NCBI RefSeq assembly: GCF_020554845.1
Contig: NZ_JAJCIA010000011.1
Span: 35,208-99,207 of the forward strand
Reading direction: 5' to 3'
From: Blautia faecis
GTDB lineage: Bacteria; Bacillota; Clostridia; Lachnospirales; Lachnospiraceae
Length of the DNA: 64,000 nt
A model generated the notes under the pieces. That model worked only from the letters and a program-made list of their open reading frames with translations, had not been told where the DNA came from and ran no database searches. Shown piece after piece: positions 26,501-35,904 of this stretch; position 1 is the first letter of the stretch; every line of letters begins with the position of its first letter. Made by a program: the position numbers and the translations under genes.

Positions 26501-28435
26501 GGAACTTATGGAACTGTGACAGCAGTTTCAGAAACAATCCATGTGGCTGTGCCGCTATCAATTTCGGGAGTAAATCTTCATTTGTCTGCAGGAAAAACTG
26601 AGACACAGTATATTGATTCAGGAGTGATCACAGGCGGAAGCGGGCAGTATAAAACTGTTGTGATCAGCGAGAATCTTCCAGCTGGTCTGGAGAGAACCCA
26701 TTTACCCGGACTCTCTTATACGTTTTCCTATAGTGGAATTGTTACTGCACCAGCCGGGACTTATGTGTGTGAATATCAGGTGCAGGATGTACAGACAAGG
26801 GCAATTTTGCCTGTAACAATCACAATTTATGTGCAGAATTCAAATGAAGCAGCTTTTACAAGCTTTAATCTTTATAAACTGCAGAATACCGTTCTGGAAA
26901 AAGATGTAATAGGTAAGATTGATAATGAAGCAAGGACAATTACTCTCTTGCTTCCAAAAGGGACAGATGTTAGCAGACTGACTCCGAATATGGACTATGG
27001 AGCAGGTTCGGGAGCAGCTTTGGATTGGGCTTTTGCCAATGGCACGTCGCATGATTTTTCCAATCCGGTAGAATATGTTCTGACAGCTCCGGATGGAGTG
27101 ACGAAGATAACTTATACTGTTACCGTAGTATTTTATGATGATAGTCAAGGCGGTTCGGAAGAGACTCCTCATATACATACCTGGGATACCGGAGCTGTTA
27201 CAAAGAAACCCACTTGTACAGAAGATGGACTAAAGACCTATACCTGTACAGGGTGCAAAGAGATAAGACTGGAAAGCATTGAGAAAACTGGGCATATCAC
27301 GGTGATAGACGAAGCTGTAGCTGTGGGATGCGAGAGCGCAGGTAAAACAGCGGGAAGTCATTGCAGTGTTTGTGGGGCAGTGTTACAGGAGCAGAAGGTT
27401 ATAGTGGCAACCGGGCATGCCTGGGATGCCGGAGCTGTTACATTAAAGCCGACGGTTGAGAATGCAGGGATTCGAACCTTTAGCTGTACGGTGTGTGGGA
27501 AAACAAAGAACGAAAGTATTCCGATGCTGGAGCCAACGACGACACCAACGCCAGTACCGACAGCAACGCCAACGAATACGCCGGTGCCGACGGCGACACC
27601 GACGAACACACCGGTACCAACGGCAACGCCAACAAACACGCCAGTACCAACGGCAACGCCAACAAACACACCAATACCAACGGCAACGCCAACGAATACG
27701 CCAGTGCCAACGGCAACGCCAACAAATACACCGGTGCCAACGGCAACGCCGACGAACACACCAGTGCCGACAAACACACCGATACCAACGGCAACGCCAA
27801 CGAACACGCCAGTACCAACGGCAACGCCGACGAACACACCAGTGCCGACAAACACACCAGTGCCGACAAACACACCAGTGCCGACAAACACACCAGTACC
27901 AACGAACACACCTGCGCCGACTGGATATAAAGTGGGGACAACAGTGAAACATCCGGCGACAAACGGATATTATAAAGTTACCGCCACCGACACGGTAGAA
28001 TATATAAAACCGATAAAGAAAAAAGTAAGCACTGTCACAATTCCAGACAGCGTAAACCTAAAGGGCGCGAATTACAAAGTAACCTCAATAGCCTCCAAAG
28101 CATTCAAGAGCAATAAATACCTGAAAAAGGCTATCATAGGAAACAATGTAATCCAGATTAAGAGCTATGCCTTTTATAAGTGCACGAAACTCTCTTACGT
28201 ACAAATTGGCGGTTCAGTAAAAGCGATCGGAAAACAAAGCTTTTATAGCTGCAAAAAGTTAAACGAAATGAGAAGCTACACCTCCCGCCTGAAAGCCAAA
28301 TACGTAGGCTCCAATGCCTTCAAAGGCACTCCATCCAGGATGAAAGTTTACGTCCCAAGGAAAAAGGCAAAGAGCTACAAAACGGTTTTTGTAAAACGAG
28401 GCATAAGCAAAAAGATTGTAATAAAGAAGATGTAA
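23561..28435 (+). CDS. Giant secreted metallopeptidase-like surface protein
   Basis: A 1624-residue exported protein (signal peptide to about residue 29, ending SVFAAV). In order: a gluzincin-type peptidase domain with H232-E-G-Q-H236 and E256 in WLNEGLAV, resembling M30/M1-like zinc enzymes; from about 450 a GLUG-type beta-helix ([20 protein letters not shown], then short repeats with GGIAG and GGIVGLN); bacterial Ig-like domains at about 745-990; a cadherin-like domain near 1000-1190; two [16 protein letters not shown] segments with CxxC pairs at 1200-1320; a Pro-Thr repeat of about 128 residues; and C-terminal BspA-type LRR_5 repeats ([18 protein letters not shown]). There is no LPXTG or anchor. 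It probably processes or binds host or diet polymers outside the cell. Confidence 0.82.
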   Translation: MKRKRSIGLSVGICLLLLGLFSNISVFAAVTEGKAGETLTGEYAVIVNTDPEVAHNTGTLVFDDGADGTAPYTAGSVGASNSLGSVNVAGGSTNSAIALQSATTYTIGQEKYMGTTYSQKTYVCIGIGEHCYIWMEKNMKSDYDSAGKTAVIAADMASVYDGQPYRILNQLAGGEIPCLDGSGKLSILLETLSSASGMYMYETDVTAIHINIPAASSYVTGEMSRRNGLLVHEGQHAVLALKTNFSSSGKYMWLNEGLAVTVMDYLWGGIDSSGWLNGIAENAAIRRGSSLIYQSYRDDTARDYGLPYLFVRYVIDRMARGYDPMSVLPRFYQINASDLNCEEYLEKVTGVAFKTLLTDFYTAIAAGETSGAYGFYGDRVAAQKAATYPVFVGNSGAKYSLEPAAAIIIKLKDGKFTVPSDGDSNIIYRVIGNRNAAVSPAGGNGTAENPYEIDSLEDLNMISDHAGAHYCLTKDIQINGKINFSVNYFGGVLDGNGHTISGLKKPLIVQNGGTVKNLRIEAAFDDDSQNAQGVFAQYNTGKIQECTVSGTVTGHMGGQGLQEFPKFGGIAGENSGTISGCSSRLNMNLSMPAMKSWAGGIVGLNKGCVEKCVSSGKITVTQAEDAGQLYVGGIAGGTERTTLGNSSIKVCVHTGILRVSGKNKNVGQICGQMTSSVISDCYGKDSQGELIGSTAATESNGKLLTENQLKDSASYTNWKFGSEWKISEDGIPARMEASDITSVSAYLYSSSYCIGERPYSWGILYINGQPGGIDITDDMISGFDNTTAGTKTINIVYKGKTTSCSITITEPDSSKITKVQISRAPKTNYTEGELFDPSGMSLYISYSAYSGAWVYSDFSYDKTEPLTTADTAVTFDYHGFKVQQKITVTAKKPSKLSVITAPDKTDYSVGDKLDLSGLRLRLTYNNGNKSPAFTADQLEQYGVKIALGNDGKVTPVSAEKIFTADDNGQTLLFYATDALPGTYGTVTAVSETIHVAVPLSISGVNLHLSAGKTETQYIDSGVITGGSGQYKTVVISENLPAGLERTHLPGLSYTFSYSGIVTAPAGTYVCEYQVQDVQTRAILPVTITIYVQNSNEAAFTSFNLYKLQNTVLEKDVIGKIDNEARTITLLLPKGTDVSRLTPNMDYGAGSGAALDWAFANGTSHDFSNPVEYVLTAPDGVTKITYTVTVVFYDDSQGGSEETPHIHTWDTGAVTKKPTCTEDGLKTYTCTGCKEIRLESIEKTGHITVIDEAVAVGCESAGKTAGSHCSVCGAVLQEQKVIVATGHAWDAGAVTLKPTVENAGIRTFSCTVCGKTKNESIPMLEPTTTPTPVPTATPTNTPVPTATPTNTPVPTATPTNTPVPTATPTNTPIPTATPTNTPVPTATPTNTPVPTATPTNTPVPTNTPIPTATPTNTPVPTATPTNTPVPTNTPVPTNTPVPTNTPVPTNTPAPTGYKVGTTVKHPATNGYYKVTATDTVEYIKPIKKKVSTVTIPDSVNLKGANYKVTSIASKAFKSNKYLKKAIIGNNVIQIKSYAFYKCTKLSYVQIGGSVKAIGKQSFYSCKKLNEMRSYTSRLKAKYVGSNAFKGTPSRMKVYVPRKKAKSYKTVFVKRGISKKIVIKKM
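27535..27920 (+). repeat. Tandem repeat coding the Pro-Thr linker
   Basis: About a dozen 30-base units (coding [10 protein letters not shown]) and shorter 15-base units (coding NTPVPT or similar) in a row. The DNA is nearly free of T on the plus strand, so both opposite and shifted frames are open over the whole block. Such arrays change length by slippage, so the linker length is likely to vary between strains. Confidence 0.85.
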
Positions 28436-28533
28436 TATTTGTTTGTGTTATGGGGAGGTTTTCAAAGAAAGCTGGATCTTCAAACATCGAAAAAGCAATA
28501 GGCGGTTCAAATTAATGTAACAAGAGAATATAT

Positions 28534-28595
28534 AAGGGACTGTAATAGATGCACGTTGCGTATGAAGTGACATTCATCTGTTATAGTCCCTTTTC
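28534..28595 (+). terminator. Terminator after the giant protein gene
   Basis: AAGGGACTGTAATAGATG pairs with CATCTGTTATAGTCCCTT (two mismatches), followed by TTTTCTCTT. Confidence 0.75.
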
Positions 28596-28597
28596 TC

Positions 28598-28626
28598 TTG
28601 ACATTTTTCCACGTAATGTGCAAAAT
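28598..28626 (+). promoter_or_regulatory. Candidate promoter of the GH32 operon
   Basis: TTGACA (28598-28603) directly after the terminator, a 17-base spacer and CAAAAT as a weak -10 box, 40 bases upstream of the GH32 start. Confidence 0.45.
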
Positions 28627-28666
28627 AAACTCATAAAGTTCAAACAATTTCAGGAGAAATTATATC

Positions 28667-30133
28667 ATGAGACAGGATTTTTTACACTTAAAAGCACCGG
28701 AAAACTGGATCAATGATCCAAATGGATTTATATATTTTAAAGGCAGATATCATCTTTTTTATCAGCATTTTCCCTATGCACCTATGTGGGGAACCATGTA
28801 TTGGGGACATGCGGTAAGCGATGATCTGGTACATTGGAGCCATGAGAAAATAGCCCTGTTTCCAACAAAGGATTACGACCGAAACGGAGTTTTCTCTGGA
28901 AGTGCAGTGGAGAAAGATGGGAAAATGTACCTCTATTATACTGCAAATCGCTATCTGAAAGAACAGGATGAAAATATCCATGTGGCAGATGGAGAATACG
29001 AGGAAAGCCAGGTTATGATCATATCAGAAGACGGTTTTCACTTCGATAACTGGAATGGGAAAAAGCAGATCATTCCGGTAATCAGAGATGATGAAACTGC
29101 TGATTCCATGGATACCAGAGATCCGAAAGTATGGGAAGAAAATGGCGTTTATTATATGATTCTTGGCAGTACATACAAACATGAAATCGGCAGAGTAATT
29201 CTGTATTCCAGCAAGGACGGAGAAAACTGGAGCTATCTTTCCCAGTGCAGAATGAAGAATTACGGATATGTGATCGAGTGTCCGGATATGTTTGAGGTGG
29301 ATGGACAACGTATATTTACAGGCTGTCCGGTGACTCCTGTCAGGTGTGGGGATAAGATAGAATATGAGGCTGTTTCCGGTTATTGTCTTGCCGATTTTGA
29401 TACAGAAACCGGCAGGCTGGAGCTGGAGGATAACTACTCGCTGATTGATTACGGCGGTGACTTCTACGCCCAGCAGACCAATCTGGATAAGGATGGCAGA
29501 AGAGTTATGATTGGTTGGATCCGCATGCCAGAGGCTGTGACTGGAATGAAAAGTAGTAAAGCTGCTGTATTTTTTGAGCAAAATAGTGATAGAGAAGAAA
29601 ATGAGAGAGAAAAAATCACACAGTCAACAGATAAAAATCATCTGAAAAAGAGTGATAAAAGTCAGTTGCTAACGGAAGAACGGGTAATTTGGAACGGTAT
29701 GATGAGCCTGCCGCGTGTAGTAGAAATTGAGAATGGACAGGTTTGTTTTCGGGTTCATCCAAACGTGCGAAAGGGCCTTTCCAGATCACTTTCCAGCCAG
29801 GATGCCCTGCGCAGCAGTAACCCATTCTGCATAAAAACAACCCTCCAAAACGGCGACTGTCTGGACATCGGAGGATATCAGATCTCCATGAAAGGCAGAA
29901 CAATATGTACTGACAGAACAAGAGTATTTCCTCACACAGACAGTAAAAAACTGCATTGCCAGATTCCGGATGCAGGTGAAAAAGCTGATTTGGAAATTTT
30001 CGTGGATCCTAATTTGATCGAGATTTTTGTCAATGATGGAGAGTATGTTCTGAGTAATGTAGTCTATGATCTGGGCGTAGAAATTAAGGGTAAAGTACAG
30101 AGGATTTTAACCTGGAATGATGAATTATGCTGA
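28667..30133 (+). CDS. GH32 beta-fructosidase / sucrose-6-phosphate hydrolase
   Basis: Cytoplasmic enzyme of 488 residues cleaving terminal beta-fructosyl bonds of sucrose, sucrose-6-phosphate or fructo-oligosaccharides. All three GH32 acidic residues are present: nucleophile D17 (NWINDPNG), D152 in the RDP motif, and acid/base E204 (VIECPDMF). A charged insertion of about 35 residues (NSDREENEREKITQSTDKNH) separates the five-bladed propeller from the C-terminal beta-sandwich. CAGGAG precedes the ATG. No sucrose PTS or fructokinase is nearby, so the substrate route is unclear. The next genes run the same way. Confidence 0.9.
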   Translation: MRQDFLHLKAPENWINDPNGFIYFKGRYHLFYQHFPYAPMWGTMYWGHAVSDDLVHWSHEKIALFPTKDYDRNGVFSGSAVEKDGKMYLYYTANRYLKEQDENIHVADGEYEESQVMIISEDGFHFDNWNGKKQIIPVIRDDETADSMDTRDPKVWEENGVYYMILGSTYKHEIGRVILYSSKDGENWSYLSQCRMKNYGYVIECPDMFEVDGQRIFTGCPVTPVRCGDKIEYEAVSGYCLADFDTETGRLELEDNYSLIDYGGDFYAQQTNLDKDGRRVMIGWIRMPEAVTGMKSSKAAVFFEQNSDREENEREKITQSTDKNHLKKSDKSQLLTEERVIWNGMMSLPRVVEIENGQVCFRVHPNVRKGLSRSLSSQDALRSSNPFCIKTTLQNGDCLDIGGYQISMKGRTICTDRTRVFPHTDSKKLHCQIPDAGEKADLEIFVDPNLIEIFVNDGEYVLSNVVYDLGVEIKGKVQRILTWNDELC

Positions 30134-30246
30134 AATTAACCTCGAAAATAAAACAGAAAGAGTGTTATAAGCCTGAAAGAAAGTCATAAACTGGAAATGA
30201 AAATATGAAATAAAAATATCAAATAAAAAGAAAGCTGTGAAACAAA

Positions 30247-31653
30247 ATGAAACGAATTGATTTTGAAAATGGTACGGTAACCAGAAACATTTTCAGCGCT
30301 GCAATCCCCATGCTGGTGGCACAGATACTCAGTCTTTTATATAATATTGTAGACAGAATCTATATCGCCAGAATCCCTGAAGTGGGAACTACAGCGCTTG
30401 GCGCAGTCGGTTTATGTTTCCCGTTAATCGTGATTATCACTGCCTTTGCAAATCTGTTTGGCAGTGGCGGCGCTCCTGTTTTTTCTATAAACAGAGGTAT
30501 GAAAGACAACCAGAAAGCGCAGGAAGTGATGAACACTTCCTTTACTATGGTGTGCGGAAGCGGGATCATTCTGATGATAGCTGGTATGCTTTTTGCAAGA
30601 CCTCTGCTGGTACTTTTTGGAGCATCTGAGGATGCTTTGGTTTATGCATATCCCTACATGATGATCTACCTGATCGGAACGATTCCATCCATGATCGCCA
30701 CAGGAATGAACCCGTTTATCAATGCACAGGGATACGCGACAACTGGTATGTTTTCTGTAGCAATCGGTGCAGTTGCCAATCTGATCCTGGATCCATTATT
30801 CATTTTTGTGCTTGGTTTCGGAATCAAAGGAGCAGCCATTGCGACTGTTCTTTCCCAGTTCCTATCAGCTGCTTATGTACTTCTTTTTCTTGAAAAAAGA
30901 GCGGAAATGAAAGCTCGTCTTTTGAAAAAAACAGAGCTGAAAAGCTGCAAAGAGAATGCAAAAAACATTGTCAGTCTTGGTACTGCAGGCTTCATTATGC
31001 AGCTGACAAACAGTCTGGTAACTATCTGCTGCAACAATGTTCTGGGGGTTACCGGAGGGGATGTTTACATATCTGTTATGACTATCGTATCCAGTGTCCG
31101 TCAGATGGTAGAGACGCCGATTTATGCTATAAATGAAGGCACATCACCTATCCTGAGCTACAATTACGGGGCAAAAAGACCGAAGCTTGTCCGCAATGCA
31201 ATGGTCACTCTGGCAGTAATGGTTCTGGTTTATACAGCAGTAATGTGGAGCGTGATTATCTTTGTCCCGGATTATCTGATTGCCATTTTCAGCTCCGATA
31301 AGCTCTTGATAAAGGATGCAGTTCCGGCATTGAAAACCTACTTTGCAGCCTTTATTTTTATGGATCTGCAATACATTGGACAGACTGTTTTCAAGTCTTT
31401 AAATAAGAAAAAACAGGCCATTTTCTTCTCGCTTTTGAGAAAAGTTTTTATTGTAGTTCCGTTGACATACCTGCTTCCCTACGTGTTTAAAATGGGAACT
31501 CACGGAGTATTCCTGGCAGAGCCGGTATCTAATGTAATTGGCGGAAGCCTTTGTTTTGTTACAATGCTGCTGACTATATTGCCGGAGTTAAAGAGGATGG
31601 AGAAGAAAAACGGAGAGGCGGACCGTCCCATGGAGTACTTTAAAACGAGGTAA
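30247..31653 (+). CDS. MATE-family multidrug/Na+ antiporter
   Basis: A 468-residue membrane protein with about 12 TM helices and the two-lobe MATE pattern: NIFSAAIPMLVAQILSLLYNIVDRIYIAR at the start and the matching GTAGFIMQLTNSLVTICCNN in the second half, and conserved PFINAQGYATTGM. MATE proteins of this branch export cationic drugs or metabolites in exchange for Na+ or H+. It lies 113 bases after GH32 and 6 bases before a kinase gene, so it is probably cotranscribed with the latter. Confidence 0.9.
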   Translation: MKRIDFENGTVTRNIFSAAIPMLVAQILSLLYNIVDRIYIARIPEVGTTALGAVGLCFPLIVIITAFANLFGSGGAPVFSINRGMKDNQKAQEVMNTSFTMVCGSGIILMIAGMLFARPLLVLFGASEDALVYAYPYMMIYLIGTIPSMIATGMNPFINAQGYATTGMFSVAIGAVANLILDPLFIFVLGFGIKGAAIATVLSQFLSAAYVLLFLEKRAEMKARLLKKTELKSCKENAKNIVSLGTAGFIMQLTNSLVTICCNNVLGVTGGDVYISVMTIVSSVRQMVETPIYAINEGTSPILSYNYGAKRPKLVRNAMVTLAVMVLVYTAVMWSVIIFVPDYLIAIFSSDKLLIKDAVPALKTYFAAFIFMDLQYIGQTVFKSLNKKKQAIFFSLLRKVFIVVPLTYLLPYVFKMGTHGVFLAEPVSNVIGGSLCFVTMLLTILPELKRMEKKNGEADRPMEYFKTR

Positions 31654-31659
31654 AAATAT

Positions 31660-32972
31660 ATGGAAAATACAATTATAATCGCGATTGTAAGTCTTCTCTG
31701 TATCCTGGCTCATGTCCCCACTCTGATCCTGCGAATTGTTCCGTTTCACGAAAAAATCTCAGATAAAGACAGGATCAGACTGACTGTAATCTATGCAATT
31801 GGTCTGGCTGTGGACTTCGGAATCTGCATGTGGGTGGGAAATTACCGGAAAATTGACGTGCCGTTTTATAAGATAAATCTTATTGCTTTCTGTATTGTAA
31901 TGGCTGCTGTAAATATCTGGCTTGTCCCTGGATACACCAAGGTGCATTTGTTTGTATTTGGAATTGTGGCAGATATTGTCATGATTGCACTGTCAATCGG
32001 AGCTTATGTCAGTTCACTTTTGGGAATGCAGGGAAATGCGATTGGAATTGCAGAAACCAGCGCAATTGCAATTGTAGTGTATGCGCTTCTATATCCGCTG
32101 CTTAGCAGCTTGCTCCGTTATACCGTAACACCATTCCTTGAAATTGAATGCCAAAATTATTGGGAGACCTTATGGTTCATTCCTATTGCCATGTTTTTTT
32201 CCAGTATTTTTTCAGAAGGAGTGGATGTCTACACTACCACTTTTCCACAAATGTTGAGTAAATGTCTGATCGGCGTCGCCACATTGCTGATTTGCTTTGC
32301 GGTGTCTTATGATCAGCAGCATTTTCTAAATGAAAAAGAACTGAACCGGCAGATCGATCAGCAGAAAGGTTACTATCATGCGCTCACGGAGCAGGTTCTG
32401 GCAGAACGTGAAGCACGCCATAATTTCCGTCATCAGGTAGCTGCTATTAAAGGTTTTCTTGATAAAAATGATATGGAGGGCTTGCGGGGATATTGTGATG
32501 ATCTGGAACTGGAAGAGATGGGAAAAGTAACAATTCCATATACAGGAAACGCCGCGGCAGACGGCGTCCTTTATCATTACGGCTGTATTGCCAGGGCGAA
32601 AATATCGAGTTTTCCGTATGCTGCTATCTGAAAGATATTGCTATTCCGGACACTGATTTTTGTACGATTCTGGGCAATGCCCTGGATAATGCGGTGACTG
32701 CCGCCGGTCAGTATGATGGAAAACGCTTTATTGAAGTTGCTACGGAGAAGAAACACGACATGCTTCTGATTACGGTAGACAATTCTTTTGACGGAATATT
32801 ATTCCAGGAAAATGGGAAAATTTACTCAAAAAAACGGCAAAACAAACAGGAAGGAATTGGCATTCTTTCCATGAAAAAACTTTGCGAAAAACACGGCGGA
32901 GCCAGTCGCTTCGAAGCGGTCGGCAACAGGTTCCAGGCCAGCTTTATATTGAAAAATGAGGTTGAAGATTAA
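31660..32972 (+). pseudogene. GHKL sensor kinase split by a frameshift
   Basis: The first frame (31660-32631) encodes the membrane sensor with about seven TM helices and the His segment EREARHNFRHQVAAI, then stops after SSFPYAAI. The adjacent frame carries the expected continuation: QGENIEFSVCCYLKDIAIPD, N box FCTILGNALDNAVTAA and the G box GIGILSMKKL, ending at 32972. One indel near 32578-32600 explains both. No response regulator gene is adjacent. If the indel is real, the product lacks its ATPase and is dead; a sequencing error in a short run is the alternative. Confidence 0.8.
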
Positions 32973-32975
32973 AAA

Positions 32976-33983
32976 ATGGTTAAAGTTGATTTGATTACAG
33001 GCTTTCTTGGTTCGGGAAAAACGACTTTCATAAAGAAATATGCTGCATGGCTGATGAGCCAGGGGCAGAATATTGGAATTCTGGAGAATGATTTTGGTGC
33101 AGTGAATGTGGATATGATGCTGCTTCATGACCTGGAAGGTGAGAACTGCGAGCTGGAAATGGTTTCAGGTGGATGTGATGCGGACTGCCACAGAAGACGT
33201 TTCAAGACCAAGCTGATCGCAATGGGAATGTGCGGATATGACCGGGTTCTCATTGAGCCTTCCGGGATTTTTGATGTGGATGAGTTTTTCGATGCCCTTT
33301 ATGAAGAGCCGTTGGATAAGTGGTATCAGATTGGAAATGTGATCACCATTCTGGATGCCAGACTGGAGGAGAAGCTGCAGCCACAGGCAGAGTATATTCT
33401 GGCTTCAGAGGCAGCTGATGCAGGTTGTATTGTTCTGAGCAAGAGCCAGGAGGCATCTGAGGAAGAGATTAGTGGAACTGTGAAACATCTGAATCGCGCA
33501 CTGGAAAGTGTGAAATGTAAACGACGTTTTACGGAAAATGAGATACTGAATAAGGATTGGGAAACGTTTACAGATGAGGATTTTCAGCGGATTTTCAACA
33601 GCGGGTATGTGATGGAAGATTTTGAGAAACAGTGTTTTGATGAGAAAGAAGGGTTCCAGTCATTGTATTTTATGGAGCTGAAGATTTCCGAGACACAGTT
33701 GGAGAAAGCGGCGCATCAGATCCTGGATGATCCGGAATGTGGGGATGTTTTCCGAATTAAGGGCTTTGTGAAATTAGAAGAAAGTGCTGCCGCGGTAACC
33801 GAAAACGAAAAAATGAATTCGGACTCCGCTCAGAAAGCATCCACTAACAATATTTGGCTGGAACTAAACGCCACCCGCAAAGAATTTTCCCTGAAGCCTA
33901 TTTCCGCAGGACAGGAAGTAGTGATCGTGATCGGGGAGAATATGAATGAGGCGCGGATACGGGAGTATCTGGGGACAGAATAA
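32976..33983 (+). CDS. COG0523 (CobW/YjiA-type) GTPase
   Basis: A 335-residue G3E GTPase. Walker A G9-FLGSGKTT-17, the switch region LENDFGAVNVD, and LIEPSGIFDVDEFFDAL are clear; the C-terminal CobW domain is recognisable. The family's metal-binding GCxCC motif is altered to GGC67-DAD-C71-H. COG0523 proteins deliver metals (Zn, Co, Ni) to client enzymes. This variant is common in Firmicutes next to membrane kinases or transporters but has no assigned client here. It begins 3 bases after the split kinase gene, and no ribosome site stands out, so translation may depend on that gene. Confidence 0.82.
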   Translation: MVKVDLITGFLGSGKTTFIKKYAAWLMSQGQNIGILENDFGAVNVDMMLLHDLEGENCELEMVSGGCDADCHRRRFKTKLIAMGMCGYDRVLIEPSGIFDVDEFFDALYEEPLDKWYQIGNVITILDARLEEKLQPQAEYILASEAADAGCIVLSKSQEASEEEISGTVKHLNRALESVKCKRRFTENEILNKDWETFTDEDFQRIFNSGYVMEDFEKQCFDEKEGFQSLYFMELKISETQLEKAAHQILDDPECGDVFRIKGFVKLEESAAAVTENEKMNSDSAQKASTNNIWLELNATRKEFSLKPISAGQEVVIVIGENMNEARIREYLGTE

Positions 33984-34007
33984 TTTACGCGAGCAACGAG
34001 CAAAAGG

Positions 34008-34052
34008 AAAAACCTCTGGTCGAAGATTGATTTCCTGACCAGAGGTTTTTTA
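34008..34052. terminator. Bidirectional terminator
   Basis: AAAACCTCTGGTC pairs with GACCAGAGGTTTT between the converging GTPase and guanine deaminase genes; A and T tracts flank both sides. Confidence 0.85.
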
Positions 34053-34057
34053 GCTTT

Positions 34058-35434
34058 TTAAATTACTTTCCGTCCCTGTACATATTTCCCAACCAAATTG
34101 CGGTCGTCGGACAGATAAACAAGCCTTTCCAGTCTGTCACGGGTGGAGATTTCCTGGGGATGACGGATGTTGCTGTCGTCCAGGATCATGGCGTCAAATT
34201 CATAGCCTTTTTCGAAGCTGCCGACTTTTCCGAAGAAGGAGCCACCACCGATCGTAGCCATGTAGAAGGCTTCTTCCAGAGTAACCGGGGCCTGGGTCTG
34301 ATCCATCAGGCGCCAGCGGAGCTTGGAAACCTGGATGGCATCTGCCATAGCACGGAACATGGAGAGAGAAAAACCTCCGGCAACATCGGTGCCAAGTCCT
34401 ACATGAAGTCCCATATCAAGATAGCGGCGGACAGGTGCGATTCCGGAAGCAATGTCTGTGTTGGACTCCGGACAGTGGGCGACGTAAACGCCCTGGTCTT
34501 TGATCATCTGGATCTCTTCGTCGGTGGAGTGGACGCAGTGTGCCATGATGGTAGGGCAGACGCTGGCACCATCAGATGAAATATGAGCTGCTGTGTTATC
34601 AGTGGTATTAAGGCCGGATGCGGAAGCGAAATCAGCCTCGTTAGTATTGAATGCGGGTTTTGTTCCAAACAGCCCGAACATGTCATACGCATCTCCATAA
34701 AATCTGCTGGTCGGGCAAAGCTCCTTTACCCATGCAATTTCCCCGAAATTTTCAGACAGATGAGACTGAACCGGAAGGTGATATTCCCTCTGGATTTTTC
34801 CAAGCTCGGTCATCAGCTCATCCGTACAGGATGGGGTAAAACGTGGGGTTAGGATTGGGTAGGTGTGGTCGTAACGTCCCTTGATCTCTTCCAGCCACTG
34901 GCGTGTATCCTGTGCAGAAGCCTGTGCGCTTTTCTCCTGAAGCTCCGGTGCTCCGTTGCGATCCATATTTACTTTTCCAACCATAGTTGCCAGACCGCTT
35001 TCCTCCAGCATGTCCATGAGAAGCTCCGTTGCCGGACGGTGCAAGGTGGCGAAAATGCAGGCTCTGGTGGTGAAGCTGTGCTTTAAGTCATCCACGAAAA
35101 TGGAGTAAGCCTTTTTCGCATAGGACAGGTCAGCGTACTTGGCTTCCTGCGGGAAAGTGATGGTGTTCAGCCAGTCCAGCAGCTCTAGATCCATGCCGGT
35201 TCCGCGGTAAGCGTACTGGGGAGCATGCAGATGAAGGTCGGTGAATCCTGGGATGATCAGTCGATCACCCATGTCTTTTACAGGAATATCTTTATATTCC
35301 TCTGGAAGCTGGGAAAAAACACCGGCACAGAGCCCGTTTTCACAGACTGCATAAGAGTTTTCTGCAAAAACAAGTTCTTTCTGATTCTTGCTGTAACAAA
35401 TTGTACCTTTCAAAGCAAACAAATCTTTTTTCAT
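34058..35434 (-). CDS. guaD: Guanine deaminase
   Basis: Zn-dependent amidohydrolase of 458 residues converting guanine to xanthine plus ammonia. Landmarks: IIPGFTDLHLHAPQYAYRG with the metal His pair, LTPRFTPSC, VQSHLSEN, IMAHCVHS and GTDVAGG with the catalytic Asp; the PRFTPSCTDELM and SHLSEN stretches separate guanine deaminases from other members. AAAGGATGG lies before the ATG. The 5' leader holds a purine riboswitch, which supports the substrate. No xanthine dehydrogenase or purine permease is next to it, so it may serve nitrogen supply or purine interconversion. Confidence 0.92.
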   Translation of the reverse strand: MKKDLFALKGTICYSKNQKELVFAENSYAVCENGLCAGVFSQLPEEYKDIPVKDMGDRLIIPGFTDLHLHAPQYAYRGTGMDLELLDWLNTITFPQEAKYADLSYAKKAYSIFVDDLKHSFTTRACIFATLHRPATELLMDMLEESGLATMVGKVNMDRNGAPELQEKSAQASAQDTRQWLEEIKGRYDHTYPILTPRFTPSCTDELMTELGKIQREYHLPVQSHLSENFGEIAWVKELCPTSRFYGDAYDMFGLFGTKPAFNTNEADFASASGLNTTDNTAAHISSDGASVCPTIMAHCVHSTDEEIQMIKDQGVYVAHCPESNTDIASGIAPVRRYLDMGLHVGLGTDVAGGFSLSMFRAMADAIQVSKLRWRLMDQTQAPVTLEEAFYMATIGGGSFFGKVGSFEKGYEFDAMILDDSNIRHPQEISTRDRLERLVYLSDDRNLVGKYVQGRKVI

Positions 35435-35547
35435 ATCAGACCATCCTTTCTGCCAGAGGCGAGGTAAAGTAAAGTTCCGGGATAGTTTGCGGCTGAGAAC
35501 GTACTGCCGGAAACATGCAAAATGTGATTTCGGGCTGATTCAGCAAT

Positions 35548-35661
35548 AAAAAAACCACCCGGAAAATGCCATACCTGCATACCTCTTCGCATGCAGCTTA
35601 TAGACAACTATTAGGGTAGTTGGTAGAAACGTCCAACCAGATTATGGACATATATAAGCGT
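35548..35661 (-). promoter_or_regulatory. Purine (guanine-type) riboswitch of guaD
   Basis: On the minus strand: P1 GCTTATA/TATAAGC, P2 GTCCA/TGGAC, the conserved core GTTTCTACC, P3 CAACTA/TAGTTG with loop CCCTAA whose Cs can pair with the GG of L2. The discriminating base equivalent to C74 is C (GTCTATAA), as in guanine-binding members. The usual A24/A73 pair appears as U24/U73. Downstream come a stable CTGCATGC/GTATGCAG hairpin and CCGGGTGGTTTTTTT. GGGTGGTT can pair with AACTACCC of P3/L3, so ligand binding would block the terminator (an ON switch; inference). Confidence 0.82.
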
Positions 35662-35686
35662 TTGCTGTTTTTATTTTTATATCTTT

Positions 35687-35715
35687 ATTGTACATGGTAG
35701 AGGGTGCAGAATCAA
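35687..35715 (-). promoter_or_regulatory. Promoter of guaD
   Basis: On the minus strand TTGATT (35710-35715), a 17-base spacer and TACAAT (35687-35692). Transcription would begin about 20 bases upstream of the riboswitch aptamer. Confidence 0.65.
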
Positions 35716-35800
35716 GGGGATTTTCACAAAAAAATCTACATTTTCATATCTTTATTGATGGATTTGTTATATAATGAAGTAAAATTCGCGGACAAGAAAT

Positions 35801-35885
35801 TAGAGCGTGTTTGAAAAAGGCTTTCTGCAAGATGTGCGTCACAATTTGTGGGAGATTGCAGGAATGATTTTTCAAACAGGCTCTA
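35801..35885. repeat. Dispersed palindromic repeat, best copy
   Basis: Terminal inverted repeats TAGAGCGTGTTTGAAAAA and TTTTTCAAACAGGCTCTA (one mismatch plus end variation) enclose CTTTCTGCAAGATGTGCGTC. The 85-base unit has no coding capacity and sits between guaD and the thioesterase gene, as a MITE- or REP-like element would. Confidence 0.75.
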
Positions 35886-35904
35886 GAATGGAGATTGACA
35901 TAAC

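Noticed and set aside
27535..27920. Possible CRISPR array
   Set aside because: The repeats are contiguous coding units without unique spacers, and no cas genes are present.
27358..27962. Long minus-strand frames opposite the Pro-Thr repeat (Val/Gly repeats)
   Set aside because: They arise because the repeat DNA has almost no T; the plus-strand frame belongs to a 1624-codon gene with signal peptide and flanking domains.
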